DNA of 39,890 bases from Colwellia sp. (lineage in GTDB: Bacteria; Pseudomonadota; Gammaproteobacteria; Enterobacterales; Alteromonadaceae). Where the stretch lies: positions 1 through 39,890 of the forward strand of contig NZ_JABSOV010000031.1 of NCBI RefSeq assembly GCF_013215345.1. The letters run 5' to 3'. Below, one piece after another: positions 29,961 to 39,100 of this stretch; within the stretch, counting starts at the first letter, position 1; the number at the start of each line of letters is the position of its first letter. Under the pieces are notes generated by a model. That model made no database searches and was not told the origin of the DNA. It saw only the letters and a program-made list of their open reading frames with translations. Position numbers and translations under genes: made by a program.

Positions 29961-29988
29961 TTGAATTAAAATTGAAAACTGCTATACC
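29961..29988 (+). promoter_or_regulatory. Possible promoter of the 93-residue gene
   Basis: TTGAAT (29961-29966), 16 bases, TATACC (29983-29988), giving a short leader before the ATG at 30028. It suggests the small gene is transcribed separately from the signalling operon. Confidence 0.4.
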
Positions 29989-30027
29989 TTAAATACATGT
30001 TGTAGTGTTACAAGGACGCAATAATCT

Positions 30028-30309
30028 ATGTCTTCTGTTATTAAGAACACCAAGCATTTAACAAGTGAGAATGAAGTGGTTTTAGACGAACGCAGGCACG
30101 AATGTCCTAGTGAACATGCATTATGGTCGAAACTTAGTGTTGCCCAGCAAGCTTCTGTAAGTTCAATGCATAATTATGGTTATCAGCTTAGTTTTATTCG
30201 CAACGAAGCTGAAGAAATGCTGGTAGTCATGCTACTTAATGAAGCGGTTATTGTTATTGATGATGAAGGCACTATTGATACTCAAGTTAGTATGGATATC
30301 CGAAAGTAG
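30028..30309 (+). CDS. Small conserved-looking protein of unknown function
   Basis: 93 residues, soluble, acidic-rich at both ends, no signal peptide. The middle reads LWSKLSVAQQASVSSMHNYGYQLSFIRNEAEEMLVVMLLNEAVIVIDDEGTID: a short helix followed by three or four beta strands. I do not recognise a domain, though I have an impression of similar small proteins in related marine bacteria. It lies 174 bases after the receiver-GGDEF-EAL gene and has its own plausible promoter. Codon use is like its neighbours, so it looks like a real gene. Confidence 0.7.
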   Translation: MSSVIKNTKHLTSENEVVLDERRHECPSEHALWSKLSVAQQASVSSMHNYGYQLSFIRNEAEEMLVVMLLNEAVIVIDDEGTIDTQVSMDIRK

Positions 30310-30385
30310 TATTGTTTGGTAAAAAACAATCATTGCTGCGTGGGCATAATTATCACAGCACTATAATGGTACAAACAAAGTAATA

Positions 30386-30399
30386 GTGATCCAAATCAA
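30386..30399. promoter_or_regulatory. Possible FNR-type binding site upstream of sRNA B
   Basis: GTGATCCAAATCAA matches TTGAT-N4-ATCAA at nine of ten defined positions. Its centre lies about 72 bases before the predicted start of sRNA B, a spacing used by FNR-class activators. The evidence is motif match and position only. Confidence 0.4.
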
Positions 30400-30428
30400 T
30401 GAAATAGAGCTAATACTTTATAAATAGC

Positions 30429-30458
30429 TTTACTTATATAGAGTTCTTGCTCTATAGT
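30429..30458 (+). promoter_or_regulatory. Promoter of sRNA B with the same embedded dyad as sRNA A
   Basis: TATAGT (30453-30458) is a good -10; the -35 is weak (TTTACT, 30429-30434, 18-base spacer), which suits an activated promoter. An inverted repeat TATAGAG-N6-CTCTATA at 30437-30456 overlaps the -10 by the same offset as in the sRNA A promoter. Confidence 0.62.
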
Positions 30459-30464
30459 ACACTT

Positions 30465-30574
30465 GTTCTTAAGCGAACACTTATTGTAATAATTTTTTGT
30501 AGCTTCCCCATAAGCTGATATGCCGGTGTAGTTCTTAACTATCTAATAGTAAAGAAAATGACATCGGCTTTTTT
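30465..30574 (+). ncRNA. Predicted small RNA B (about 110 nt), related to sRNA A
   Basis: Starts near 30465. It has a 5' hairpin (GTTC 30465-30468 with GAAC 30475-30478), the conserved TTGTAATAATT (30484-30494, preceded by CTTA against CTTG in sRNA A), a hairpin AGCTT/AAGCT (30501-30505, 30512-30516) with loop CCCCAT, and a long terminator (30522-30574). Order, spacing and key segments match sRNA A, but the terminator stem is much longer and different in sequence. I do not recognise the family. It might instead be an unusual 3' region of the upstream small gene, but its own promoter argues against that. Confidence 0.65.
30522..30574 (+). terminator. Long-stem intrinsic terminator of sRNA B
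   Basis: GCCGGTGT (30522-30529) pairs with ACATCGGC (30561-30568) with one G-U pair; inside, TTCTTAACTAT pairs with ATAGTAAAGAA with one mismatch around the loop CTA. A T6 run follows (30569-30574). Confidence 0.83.
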
Positions 30575-30695
30575 ATGCCTGAAATTTAGTGAGTATTGCT
30601 GCTTATTCTTGATAAGAACTGCTAGGTATAACGCTTAAATGGGTAACACTCTCAGCCACTGAACTTGTAAACTGACTTAATGGTGTAACTTTCTA

Positions 30696-30747
30696 TTACA
30701 TCTTTTGCTGTAATTTAGCGCTAAATTAGCATTACTTTTACGGTAAT
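30696..30747. repeat. Three adjacent inverted repeats ahead of the ABC exporter
   Basis: TTACA-N8-TGTAA (30696-30713), the perfect 18-base palindrome TAATTTAGCGCTAAATTA (30711-30728), and ATTAC-N7-GTAAT (30731-30747). They lie 114-165 bases before the exporter ATG. No T-run follows any of them, so they are more likely operator sites than terminators. Confidence 0.65.
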
Positions 30748-30860
30748 CCCCCCATATTAAGTTATTGCTGCCTAGTTCACTGCTCACTAAAAGCGTAGAC
30801 TATTGGCAATATATTCATCCACTAGCAGCTTAACTTAGCTAGTAAAGACTAAGGGACCTT

Positions 30861-32666
30861 ATGTCTGAACACTCCTCAGCCAACACACTTACCGACACAG
30901 TTGCAACTGAAAAAAATCAAGAAAAGAAAGTTGCCATTCTCTTTGAGCTCATTCAATTTATCCGCCCCTATAAAGGTCATGTGTTAGCCGCATTTATCGC
31001 CCTTATTTTTACTGCTGCGGTAATGTTGTCTGTTGGTCAAGGCGTTAGGATGTTAATTGATGAGGGCTTTGCTCAACAGTCCATTGAGCAATTACAGCAA
31101 GCTGTGCTATTTATCTTGGCAATTACCGTATTCATTGCAGGCGGTACCTTTGCCCGCTTTTATTTAGTTTCCTGGTTAGGTGAGCGAGTCAGCGCGGATA
31201 TTCGTTTGGCGGTGTTTAATCATGTCATTACCTTGCACCCCAGCTATTTTGAGACCAATGGCAGCGGCGATATTATGTCGCGTATCACCACTGATACCAC
31301 GCTATTACAAAGTATCATCGGCTCTTCATTTTCTATGGCTATTCGCAGTGCCTTAATGCTGATTGGCGCCTTGGTAATGTTGTTTGCCACCAATATTAAA
31401 CTAACCATTATTGTTTTAATTTCAGTGCCATTTATTTTGGTGCCCATCTTATTTTATGGCCGTAAAGTGAGAAAATTATCACGTAAAAGCCAAGATTCAA
31501 TGGCCAATGTTGGTAGTTATGCGGGCGAAGCTATTGAACATATTAAAACCGTGCAAAGTTATACCCACGAGCAGCAAGAAAGGCACGCTTTTGCTGAAGA
31601 AGTTGAGAAGTCATTCGATATTGGCCGTAGTCGCATACAGCAACGCGCCACGTTAATCGCTGGCGTAATTATTATTGTTTTTGGCGCTATTACCGGCATG
31701 TTATGGGTCGGTGGCAGTGACGTGATCCAAGGTAAGATGAGTGGCGGCGATTTAGGCGCTTTTGTATTTTATGCCATTTTAGTGGCTTCTTCTTTAGCAA
31801 CCATCTCAGAAGTATTAGGTGAATTACAGCGCGCTGCTGGTGCGACCGAAAGGCTCATTGAGATTTTACAAGTTAAAAGCCATATTTTGCCGCCAAAAGA
31901 AAATGCGGTATCGGCAAATAATCTTAACGCAGAAATCACTTTTGAAGAAGTGAGCTTTAACTACCCTTCAAGGCCAGATCAAGCAGCAACGCAACGGCTC
32001 AACTTAGTCGCGGAGCAAGGTAAAGTATTGGCGTTAGTTGGCCCATCCGGCGCAGGAAAAACTACGCTATTTGAACTGCTGCAGCGCTTTTATGATCCAC
32101 AAGTGGGCCGTATAACCTTAGGCGGTACCGATATACGCCAGCTTGACCCGGAAGACCTTCGCCAACAAATGGCCTTAGTGCCACAACAGCCAGCACTATT
32201 TAGCAGTGATGTTTTTCATAATATACGCTACGGCAAGCCTGATGCTAGTGATGAAGAAGTCATCTCTGCCGCTAAAAAAGCCCACGCTCATGAATTTATC
32301 AGTCAATTACCGCAAGGCTATAAGAGTTATCTAGGAGAGCGTGGTGTGCGTCTTTCTGGCGGCCAACGCCAACGTATTGCTATTGCTCGGGCAATATTAA
32401 AAGACCCACATATTTTATTGCTAGATGAAGCAACCAGTGCTCTTGATAGTGAAAGTGAACATCATGTGCAACAAGCACTTGAAGAATTGATGCGTGGTCG
32501 CACCACCATTATTATTGCTCATCGCTTTTCAACAATACAACATGCTGACCATATTGCGGTATTAGATCAAGGCCAGTTAGTTGATATCGGTGACCATCAA
32601 TCATTATTGCAAAGCTGTGGCTTATATCAGCGCTTAGTGGAGCTACAGTTTAAACAAGTAAGCTAA
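30861..32666 (+). CDS. MsbA-related ABC exporter, fused membrane and ATPase domains
   Basis: 601-residue half-transporter that works as a homodimer. The transmembrane domain (about 40-320) has six predicted segments, followed by the ATPase domain (about 355-600). Walker A GPSGAGKTT (about 394-402), LSGGQRQRIAIARA signature, Walker B ILLLDEATSALD and the H-loop IIAHR are complete. It resembles the MsbA-related group of lipid or multidrug exporters rather than MsbA itself, since no lpxK or other lipid A gene is near. Monocistronic, preceded by the dyad cluster and followed by a bidirectional terminator. Confidence 0.93.
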   Translation: MSEHSSANTLTDTVATEKNQEKKVAILFELIQFIRPYKGHVLAAFIALIFTAAVMLSVGQGVRMLIDEGFAQQSIEQLQQAVLFILAITVFIAGGTFARFYLVSWLGERVSADIRLAVFNHVITLHPSYFETNGSGDIMSRITTDTTLLQSIIGSSFSMAIRSALMLIGALVMLFATNIKLTIIVLISVPFILVPILFYGRKVRKLSRKSQDSMANVGSYAGEAIEHIKTVQSYTHEQQERHAFAEEVEKSFDIGRSRIQQRATLIAGVIIIVFGAITGMLWVGGSDVIQGKMSGGDLGAFVFYAILVASSLATISEVLGELQRAAGATERLIEILQVKSHILPPKENAVSANNLNAEITFEEVSFNYPSRPDQAATQRLNLVAEQGKVLALVGPSGAGKTTLFELLQRFYDPQVGRITLGGTDIRQLDPEDLRQQMALVPQQPALFSSDVFHNIRYGKPDASDEEVISAAKKAHAHEFISQLPQGYKSYLGERGVRLSGGQRQRIAIARAILKDPHILLLDEATSALDSESEHHVQQALEELMRGRTTIIIAHRFSTIQHADHIAVLDQGQLVDIGDHQSLLQSCGLYQRLVELQFKQVS

Positions 32667-32706
32667 GCTGAAATCACATTTCAGGACGAGATAGAGATAC
32701 AGGTAC

Positions 32707-32742
32707 AAAAAAAGGAGAACCACTAAAGCGTTCTCCTTTTTT
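32707..32742. terminator. Bidirectional terminator between the ABC exporter and engB
   Basis: GGAGAAC and GTTCTCC arms around a 9-base loop, with A7 before and T6 after, so it can act on both strands between the two convergent genes. Confidence 0.92.
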
Positions 32743-32764
32743 CATTTTAGATTAGTCGATTTAA

Positions 32765-33451
32765 TTAATTCTGAAAATCATCGGGTAAGATATTTTCATC
32801 TTCATCGCCGGAATCAGTTGCTTCAGGCAAGTCATAATCTTCCGCTTCTTGTTCAAGCCAATCACAAATAATGGCATCGGCTTGTTCTTTGCCGGTATAT
32901 TTTAGTGATGAAAAAGCTTGTACTCGAATATCAGCATTTAATGGTGCTAAGGCTTTCTTAACGCTAAGCACTTCAGCGCTACGTTTACCTTGTGATAACT
33001 TGTCACATTTAGTCAACAAAACTAACATAGCTAATTCGCTATCTGCTGCCCATTGAATTAAATCCATGTCTAAGTCTTTAAGTGGATGACGAATATCCAT
33101 TAAAATGACGATGCCTTTTAAGCACTGACGTTTTTCTAAATATTCACCCAGTGCTTTTTGCCATTTTTTCTTCATTTCTAATGGCACTTTGGCAAAGCCA
33201 TAACCTGGCAAATCGATTAGGCGGCGATCCTCTGCTACTTCAAACACGTTGATAAGCTGAGTTCGACCGGGAGTTTTACTTATGCGCGCCAATCCTCTTT
33301 GATTGGTTAGCGTATTTAAGGCACTAGATTTACCTGCATTAGAGCGGCCCGCAAAGGCGACTTCAATACCAGAATCAGCTGGTAAACGACGAATATCTGG
33401 GGCGCTAAGGGTAAAGGCGGCTTTAGTTAAATGTATCTTTGTAGAAGACAA
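32765..33451 (-). CDS. engB: EngB/YihA ribosome-biogenesis GTPase
   Basis: GTPase needed for large ribosomal subunit assembly and normal division. G1 is [10 protein letters not shown]2 region KTPGRTQ, G3 DLPGYG and G4 TKCD, all intact. The frame runs back to an ATG at 33628, which would give a 287-residue protein with an odd Lys/Cys-rich leader reaching towards the cytochrome gene. Alignment of [28 protein letters not shown] with E. coli EngB suggests TTG at 33451 (228 residues, starting [13 protein letters not shown]) as the real start, though no strong ribosome site is seen. The tail is acidic. Divergent from the c-type cytochrome, a common neighbourhood in gammaproteobacteria. Confidence 0.93.
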   Translation of the reverse strand: MSSTKIHLTKAAFTLSAPDIRRLPADSGIEVAFAGRSNAGKSSALNTLTNQRGLARISKTPGRTQLINVFEVAEDRRLIDLPGYGFAKVPLEMKKKWQKALGEYLEKRQCLKGIVILMDIRHPLKDLDMDLIQWAADSELAMLVLLTKCDKLSQGKRSAEVLSVKKALAPLNADIRVQAFSSLKYTGKEQADAIICDWLEQEAEDYDLPEATDSGDEDENILPDDFQN

Positions 33452-33696
33452 GGGCTTAACTCGTTTAAAATTTTCGTCATTATAGCGTTTTTCTTCAACA
33501 AATATTATTAAAAAAATGCACAAAACAGCGAAATCACAGTTTTTTTTGTCTGATTTTTTCTTCTCCACTATTACACGGGGCCAATATTCGTGTAAAATGC
33601 CGACACATCCATCATACTTTTTTATCATTTTTTAATTAGATAGCTATTATAATATTCAAAAAGCTAAGTGATTAATGACAAGCAGAGAGCAACTCA

Positions 33697-34653
33697 ATGA
33701 AAAAAATTATCTTTTCGCTACTTGTAGCCTTAAGTTCCGTAAGTGCTGTACAAGCCGCAGATGCTAACGCAGGTAAAGAAAAATCAGTCACTTGTAGCGC
33801 CTGTCACGGTCCTACAGGTGTTAGTGCAAGTCCTATGTTCCCTAATCTTGCCGGTCAAAATGATGCTTATATCATTAAGCAATTAAAAGATTTTAAATCA
33901 GGCGCACGTACCGATGCCATGATGGCGCCTATGGCGGCTAACTTATCTGAAGCAGATATGGCTGATTTAGCGGCTCATTTTTCTGGTTTACCTAGTGCCA
34001 ACGAGCAAGCGGCAGCATCAGCAAGTACTGGCTCTAGTACAGATGCAGCGCCAGTAAGTGCTCCAGCTGCCGGTAATGTTGAAATTGTCGCTTCTACCCC
34101 AGCATCAGCAATTTATGCAGGTAATGTAGCAGCCGGTAAAGATAAAGCACTAGCCTGTGCCGCTTGTCACGGCGCTGACGGTAACAGCTTAGTACCTATG
34201 TACCCTAGCCTTGCGGGTCAAAGTGCTAACTATATTGCTAAACAACTAGCTGATTTCAAATCAGGCGATCGTAACGACCCAGTAATGGCGGGTATGGTTG
34301 CAGCGTTATCGAAAGAAGACATGAACGACTTAGCCGCTTTCTTTGCTGTACAAAGCAAAAATGCAGGTACTGGCGAGTCAAATGAAGTTGGACATAAATT
34401 ATACATTGGCGGCGATGCAGATAAAGGTGTTACCGCTTGTATTGCTTGTCATGGTGTTGCAGGTAAAGGCATGAAACAAGCCGGCTTTCCAAGTATTACT
34501 GGTCAAAGTAAAGATTACTTGAAAAAGCAACTTGCTAGCTTCCGTGACGGCAGTCGTGGTAATGATAACAATGGTATTATGCGTAACATAGCCATTAAAT
34601 TATCCGATGCTGATATTGAAGCGGTTGCACAATATATCACGTCATTAAAATAA
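33697..34653 (+). CDS. Three-haem cytochrome c, c4-like
   Basis: 318 residues. Signal peptide with cleavage after AVQA (residue 20), so the protein is periplasmic. Three CxxCH haem-binding sites: CSACH (33-37), CAACH (154-158) and CIACH (248-252). Each starts a c553/c4-type domain with a downstream methionine ligand candidate; domains 1 and 2 are alike (NLAGQ/SLAGQ, DFKSGAR/DFKSGDR, MAPMAA/MAGMVA). Domains 2 and 3 look like a normal diheme cytochrome c4 of ~200 residues; domain 1 plus an Ala/Ser-rich linker (about 100-140) is extra. Likely an electron carrier to terminal oxidases. Divergent from engB as c4 genes usually are. Confidence 0.92.
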   Translation: MKKIIFSLLVALSSVSAVQAADANAGKEKSVTCSACHGPTGVSASPMFPNLAGQNDAYIIKQLKDFKSGARTDAMMAPMAANLSEADMADLAAHFSGLPSANEQAAASASTGSSTDAAPVSAPAAGNVEIVASTPASAIYAGNVAAGKDKALACAACHGADGNSLVPMYPSLAGQSANYIAKQLADFKSGDRNDPVMAGMVAALSKEDMNDLAAFFAVQSKNAGTGESNEVGHKLYIGGDADKGVTACIACHGVAGKGMKQAGFPSITGQSKDYLKKQLASFRDGSRGNDNNGIMRNIAIKLSDADIEAVAQYITSLK

Positions 34654-34686
34654 GAATGACTTGCTTGCTTCATTAGCAAATTTATA

Positions 34687-34717
34687 AAAAAGCAGCGATT
34701 ATCGCTGCTTTTTTTTT
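34687..34717 (+). terminator. Intrinsic terminator after the cytochrome gene
   Basis: GCAGCGA (34692-34698) pairs with TCGCTGC (34702-34708) with a three-base loop, followed by nine T residues; A-run before the stem. Confidence 0.92.
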
Positions 34718-34820
34718 ATGATCTTTTTGTATAATTCGAAATTAAGTAGACAGCTAGCAACTAAATTGAAAATTAGTCATTTAATGGAAAAATCCCAATT
34801 AATGGATAAATCGCAGCTAA

Positions 34821-35468
34821 ATGAACAGCAAAATTAACCCTACATTCTTTGTCGCTTGTCAGCAGTGTGATGCACTTTATGACAAGCCACAGTTAAAACA
34901 GGGACAACTAGCCAAATGCAACCGCTGTGGCAGCACCTTAATTGAACGCAAGGTTGACTCCATTGAGCGTAGCTTTAACTGGTCGCTTGCCGGTTTAATG
35001 CTAATGTTACCAGCCATTTTATTACCTATCATGGGTGTTACCTTGGCTGGGCAATTCCATCAAGCGTCATTATTTGATTGTATCCTGGTTCTGATTGACC
35101 GTGGCTTTTTCATGATCGCCAGCTTGGTATTTCTCTTTGCTATTGCCGTGCCCATTGTCCGTTTAGCCGGCGCACTTTATATTTCCTACAGCTTTAAATT
35201 TCACAAACTGAAACCTTCACTGCTAAACTTTTTTCGCGCTTATCATTACCTTGATAACTGGGCTATGCTCAATGTTTTTATGCTTGGCATTGTTGTATCT
35301 ATGTATAAGTTGATTGATGATACTGAACTATCAATCAACCTTGGCTTATTTGCTTTTGTCTTCTGGCTAATTTGCTCTACCATGTCAGCTGCGGCACTCG
35401 ACCAAGATTATATCTGGGATAAGTTAGAGCGGGCTTTCCCGAGGAATTGTGCTAATGAACACAGCTAA
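34821..35468 (+). CDS. PqiA/LetA-domain protein, first half
   Basis: 215 residues. N-terminal zinc ribbon with C13, C16, C33 and C36, then four predicted membrane segments (about 52-75, 92-115, 150-165, 172-190) of the PqiA domain. E. coli LetA (YebS) carries two such halves in one ~430-residue chain; here each half is a separate gene, overlapping by 14 bases. Works with the MCE protein downstream to move lipids between inner and outer membranes. The start ATG 34821 is the first in frame. Confidence 0.9.
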   Translation: MNSKINPTFFVACQQCDALYDKPQLKQGQLAKCNRCGSTLIERKVDSIERSFNWSLAGLMLMLPAILLPIMGVTLAGQFHQASLFDCILVLIDRGFFMIASLVFLFAIAVPIVRLAGALYISYSFKFHKLKPSLLNFFRAYHYLDNWAMLNVFMLGIVVSMYKLIDDTELSINLGLFAFVFWLICSTMSAAALDQDYIWDKLERAFPRNCANEHS

Positions 35469-36147
35469 AAGTAAGGGCTTAGCTTTATGCCCTAAATGCC
35501 ATAAGCTTAATAGTTTACAGGCCGAACCGCAGCAGTGTAGCCGCTGTCACGGCATGTTTTATCAACGTAAACATAACTCTTTACAATACACCTTGGCTTG
35601 GAATGTTGCTGCCTTAATCGCATTTATTCCAGCGAACCTTTATCCAATAATGATTGTCTATCAATTGGGTATTCCTAGTGATGCCACAATTTTGTCGGGT
35701 ATCGGCGAATTTATTGATCATGGTTTATACCCGATAGCGATTATTATTTTTACCGCCAGTATCATAGTGCCTTTAATAAAAATTATTGGCTTATTTGTGT
35801 TAGTTTATAAAGCACACACAGGCATCCGTTTAAAGCCCAACAAACATAGCAAAATTTACCATATACTTGAGTTTTTAGGCCCTTGGTCAATGCTTGATGT
35901 TTTCGTTGTGGCTTTAATGGTAACCGTAGTAGAGCTTGGTTTTGTTACCTCAGTGGCTGCAGGTCCTGCGATAAATTACTTTACCATTACGGTAATTTTC
36001 ACCATGTTTGCTGCAAATAGTTTTGACCCACGCTTACTGTGGGATAAGAAAGCAGATAAGAAAACAATAGAGCAAGCACTATTACCGTCAGACAAGCTGC
36101 TAGAAAATTTACTAGGCACTTTACCAGAAGAAAAGGGACAGAAATGA
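35455..36147 (+). CDS. PqiA/LetA-domain protein, second half
   Basis: 230 residues from ATG 35455, which has GAGGA nine bases upstream; a GTG six bases earlier is less well placed. Zinc ribbon C12, C15, C28 and C31, then four membrane segments, with FIPANLYPIMIVYQLG and FLGPWSMLDVFVVALMV typical of the family. It overlaps the first half by 14 bases in another frame and the LetB-like gene by ATGA, so the three proteins are translationally coupled. It corresponds to the C-terminal half of LetA. Confidence 0.9.
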   Translation: MNTAKSKGLALCPKCHKLNSLQAEPQQCSRCHGMFYQRKHNSLQYTLAWNVAALIAFIPANLYPIMIVYQLGIPSDATILSGIGEFIDHGLYPIAIIIFTASIIVPLIKIIGLFVLVYKAHTGIRLKPNKHSKIYHILEFLGPWSMLDVFVVALMVTVVELGFVTSVAAGPAINYFTITVIFTMFAANSFDPRLLWDKKADKKTIEQALLPSDKLLENLLGTLPEEKGQK

Positions 36148-39100
36148 CCAATAACAAAGATACTGCTGCCTCTGAGCATAATCAAAAAATTGACAAATAT
36201 ATTGCTGAAATTGTCCCACGTCAGGGCATATCTATTATTTGGTTTGTGCCTTTTATCGCCTTGATTTTTGGTTTATGGCTAACGGTAAAAGTTGTTTCTG
36301 AACAAGGTACCTTGATCACCATAGAGTTTGATAATGGCTCTGGCATAGTGCCTAATAAAACAGAAGTACGTTTTAAAGGCTTAATAACAGGCTTAGTCAA
36401 AAAAGTTGTACCTTCGGCAGACTTGCAGCGCGTTATTGCCGAAGTAGAAATATCTAAAAACTTTGCTAATTATTTGACTAAAAACACCCGTTTTTGGTTA
36501 GTCAGTGCTGATATTTCCTTACAGGGTATCTCTGGCTTAGAAACGCTAATTTCGGGTAGTTATATTACTATCCTGCCAGATACCAGGAATGAGGCCGATA
36601 GTCAGGATCACTTTATTGCCTTAACAGAAGCGCCAACGTTAGATATGTCGACCCCGGGCTTACACCTGACCTTGCATACCGATGTATTAGGCTCTATTAG
36701 TGAAAACTCTCCTATTAGCTTCAAACAAATCCCCATTGGCTATGTCACAGGTTATCACTATATTGAAAGTAGTAAGAAAATTGCCATTAACATTTTTATC
36801 GAACCAGAATTTGCCCACTTGGTAAAAGAGAACTCTTTATTTTATAACACCAGTGGCATACAAGTTACTGCCTCACTTTCTGGTGGGGTTAAAATCAATA
36901 CCGATTCATTAGCTTCGATAATGGCGGGCGGCATTGCCGTAGATACCTTAAGTTACCAAAAAGATTTAGCACCCGCACACAATGGCCAAGAATTCCCCTT
37001 ACATGCTGATTTTCAATCAGCTGAAATGGGTCATGAAGTAGAGTTAACCTTGGATTGGAATTCTGGCATTGATCACAATGCAGCAATTTTATACCAAGGC
37101 CTTACTATTGGTGTTATTGAGTCATTTAGTAAAATCGACCCTGTGAGTCGAAAAATTACCGCCACCGCAAAAGTTAACCCACGTGTTGTACCCTACCTAA
37201 CGGAACAGTCTCAGTTTTATATTGTTGCACCGCAAATTAGTCTTGCCGGTTTATCGAACGCTAAAACCTTATTAACTGGTAGTTACATCAGTATCAGGCC
37301 ATCTCTAGCTGGAAAACCTCGCAACAAATTTAAAGTGTTTAGTAATAAACCGCCTTATAAATATAGCGAACCAGGTTTACACTTAATGTTAACCAGTAAT
37401 GACCGTAGCTCATTACAAGTGGGTAGCAGTGTTTATTACAAGCAGCAAATAGTCGGTAATATACAAGCCATCGAAACCACTGCACCTGAGCGCCATTTAA
37501 TTCATATTCATGTGCAACCCGAATTTAGTCATTATGTGAATCATAGCAGTCGATTTTACAATAATTCCGGCGTGAAGATATCGGCAAGTTTACTGGGGAT
37601 CGATATTCAAGCCCAATCACTACAGAGTATTTTAACCGGCGGCATTGCTTTTTCTAATCAAAGAAATAGCCATGGCAATAATCAAGATACGCAAAAGAAA
37701 TTGGTTAAAAACGGTGATAGTTTTTCACTGTATGCCAATAACAAACTGGCCGAGCAAAATGTGAGCTTTACCCTGAATATTGCTGCCAGTGAACAAGTAA
37801 GCACCAACACCCGTGTTTTATATCGTGGTATTGAAATTGGTGCCATTCATCAAGTTCATAGCCAAGGGGAATACCAGCAATTACAGTTAGGTTTATTAGC
37901 TAAATATCAGTATATCTTAAAGGCTAATACTCAATTTTACTTAGTTAAGCCCAGTTTAAGCCTGTCCGGTGCTAGCGATACTGATGCTTTTTTTGGTGGT
38001 ACTTACATCACCTTTAACTTGGGTCAAGGTGATGTACAAACGCAATTTAACTTATTTAACAAACCGCCAGTAAAATCGGCTAGCGCGCCAGGTTTACAAC
38101 TTACCTTACTCACTGAACACGCCAGCGTAGCAACACCGGGTAGTGCGGTTAGTTACCGCGGTATAACCATTGGTCAAGTGGATAATGTCAGCCTAGATAA
38201 GGCAGATGATAATATTAAAGTCAGCATCACTATTGATGAAGAACACCGAGATTTATTACAAAGTACCAGCCGCTTCTATAATGCGGGCGGTATTAGTATT
38301 TCTGGTGGTATCAGCGACTTCGTAGTAAAAACAGAATCACTTGATGCCATTTTACGTGGTGGTATCAGCTTTTACACTCCAGACACGGCACTAACGAGTT
38401 CGTTAACAACGAAAGCGCCAGTTGAAGAACTGGCAACGTTTACCTTATTTAAACATGAAGAACATGCCAAAGATGCCGGCCAGGCAATCAGTATCCAATT
38501 TAATGATATTTCCGGCTTAAAAGTAAATACCAAGGTGGTCTATCAAGAGCAAGCCGTAGGCGTGGTTGAGCGTTTAATTTTTAGCAAAAATAAAGTTGGC
38601 GTTACCACACTGGTGTTACTCAATGATTTAGGTAGTCAATACGCTAGACAAGGTACTAAATTTTGGAAAATTGAACCACAAATAGGCTTAGTCGGTTCAA
38701 AAAATGTTGCCGCTTTACTCGATGGTGCTTTTATTGGTCTATTACCTTCGCATTCAGCAGAGACTAAGCAGCAATATGAGTTTCAAGCCCTTGAGCTAGC
38801 ACCTACGGTTGAGCAATTAGCTTATGGCTTAAATGTTAAGTTAACTGCCCCACGACTTGGTTCGGTACGTGTCGGTAACCCTATTTTGTATCGTCAAATT
38901 AAGGTCGGTAAAGTCATTGGTATTGATTTATCACCGACAGCTGATCAAGTGAATATTTTTATCAATATTGCCAAACGTTACGCGCCACTCGTAAACGGCC
39001 AAAGTCAGTTTTGGAATACCAGTGGTATCAAGATTGAAGCCGGAATTTTCTCTGGGGTAAATATTGATTCAGAGTCAATAGAAACTCTGATTGCTGGTGG

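Larger units (their letters stand above)
30310..30860. other. 551-base intergenic region with sRNA B and clustered dyads
   Basis: Contains an FNR/CRP-like half-site pair at 30386-30399, a promoter at 30429-30458, predicted sRNA B (30465-30574), and three inverted repeats at 30696-30747 in front of the ABC exporter gene. No ORF of note. Confidence 0.75.

Noticed and set aside
33452-33628. N-terminal extension of EngB from ATG 33628
   Set aside because: The extra ~59 residues are Lys/Cys-rich, unlike EngB starts, and would cover the probable divergent promoter region; alignment points to TTG 33451.
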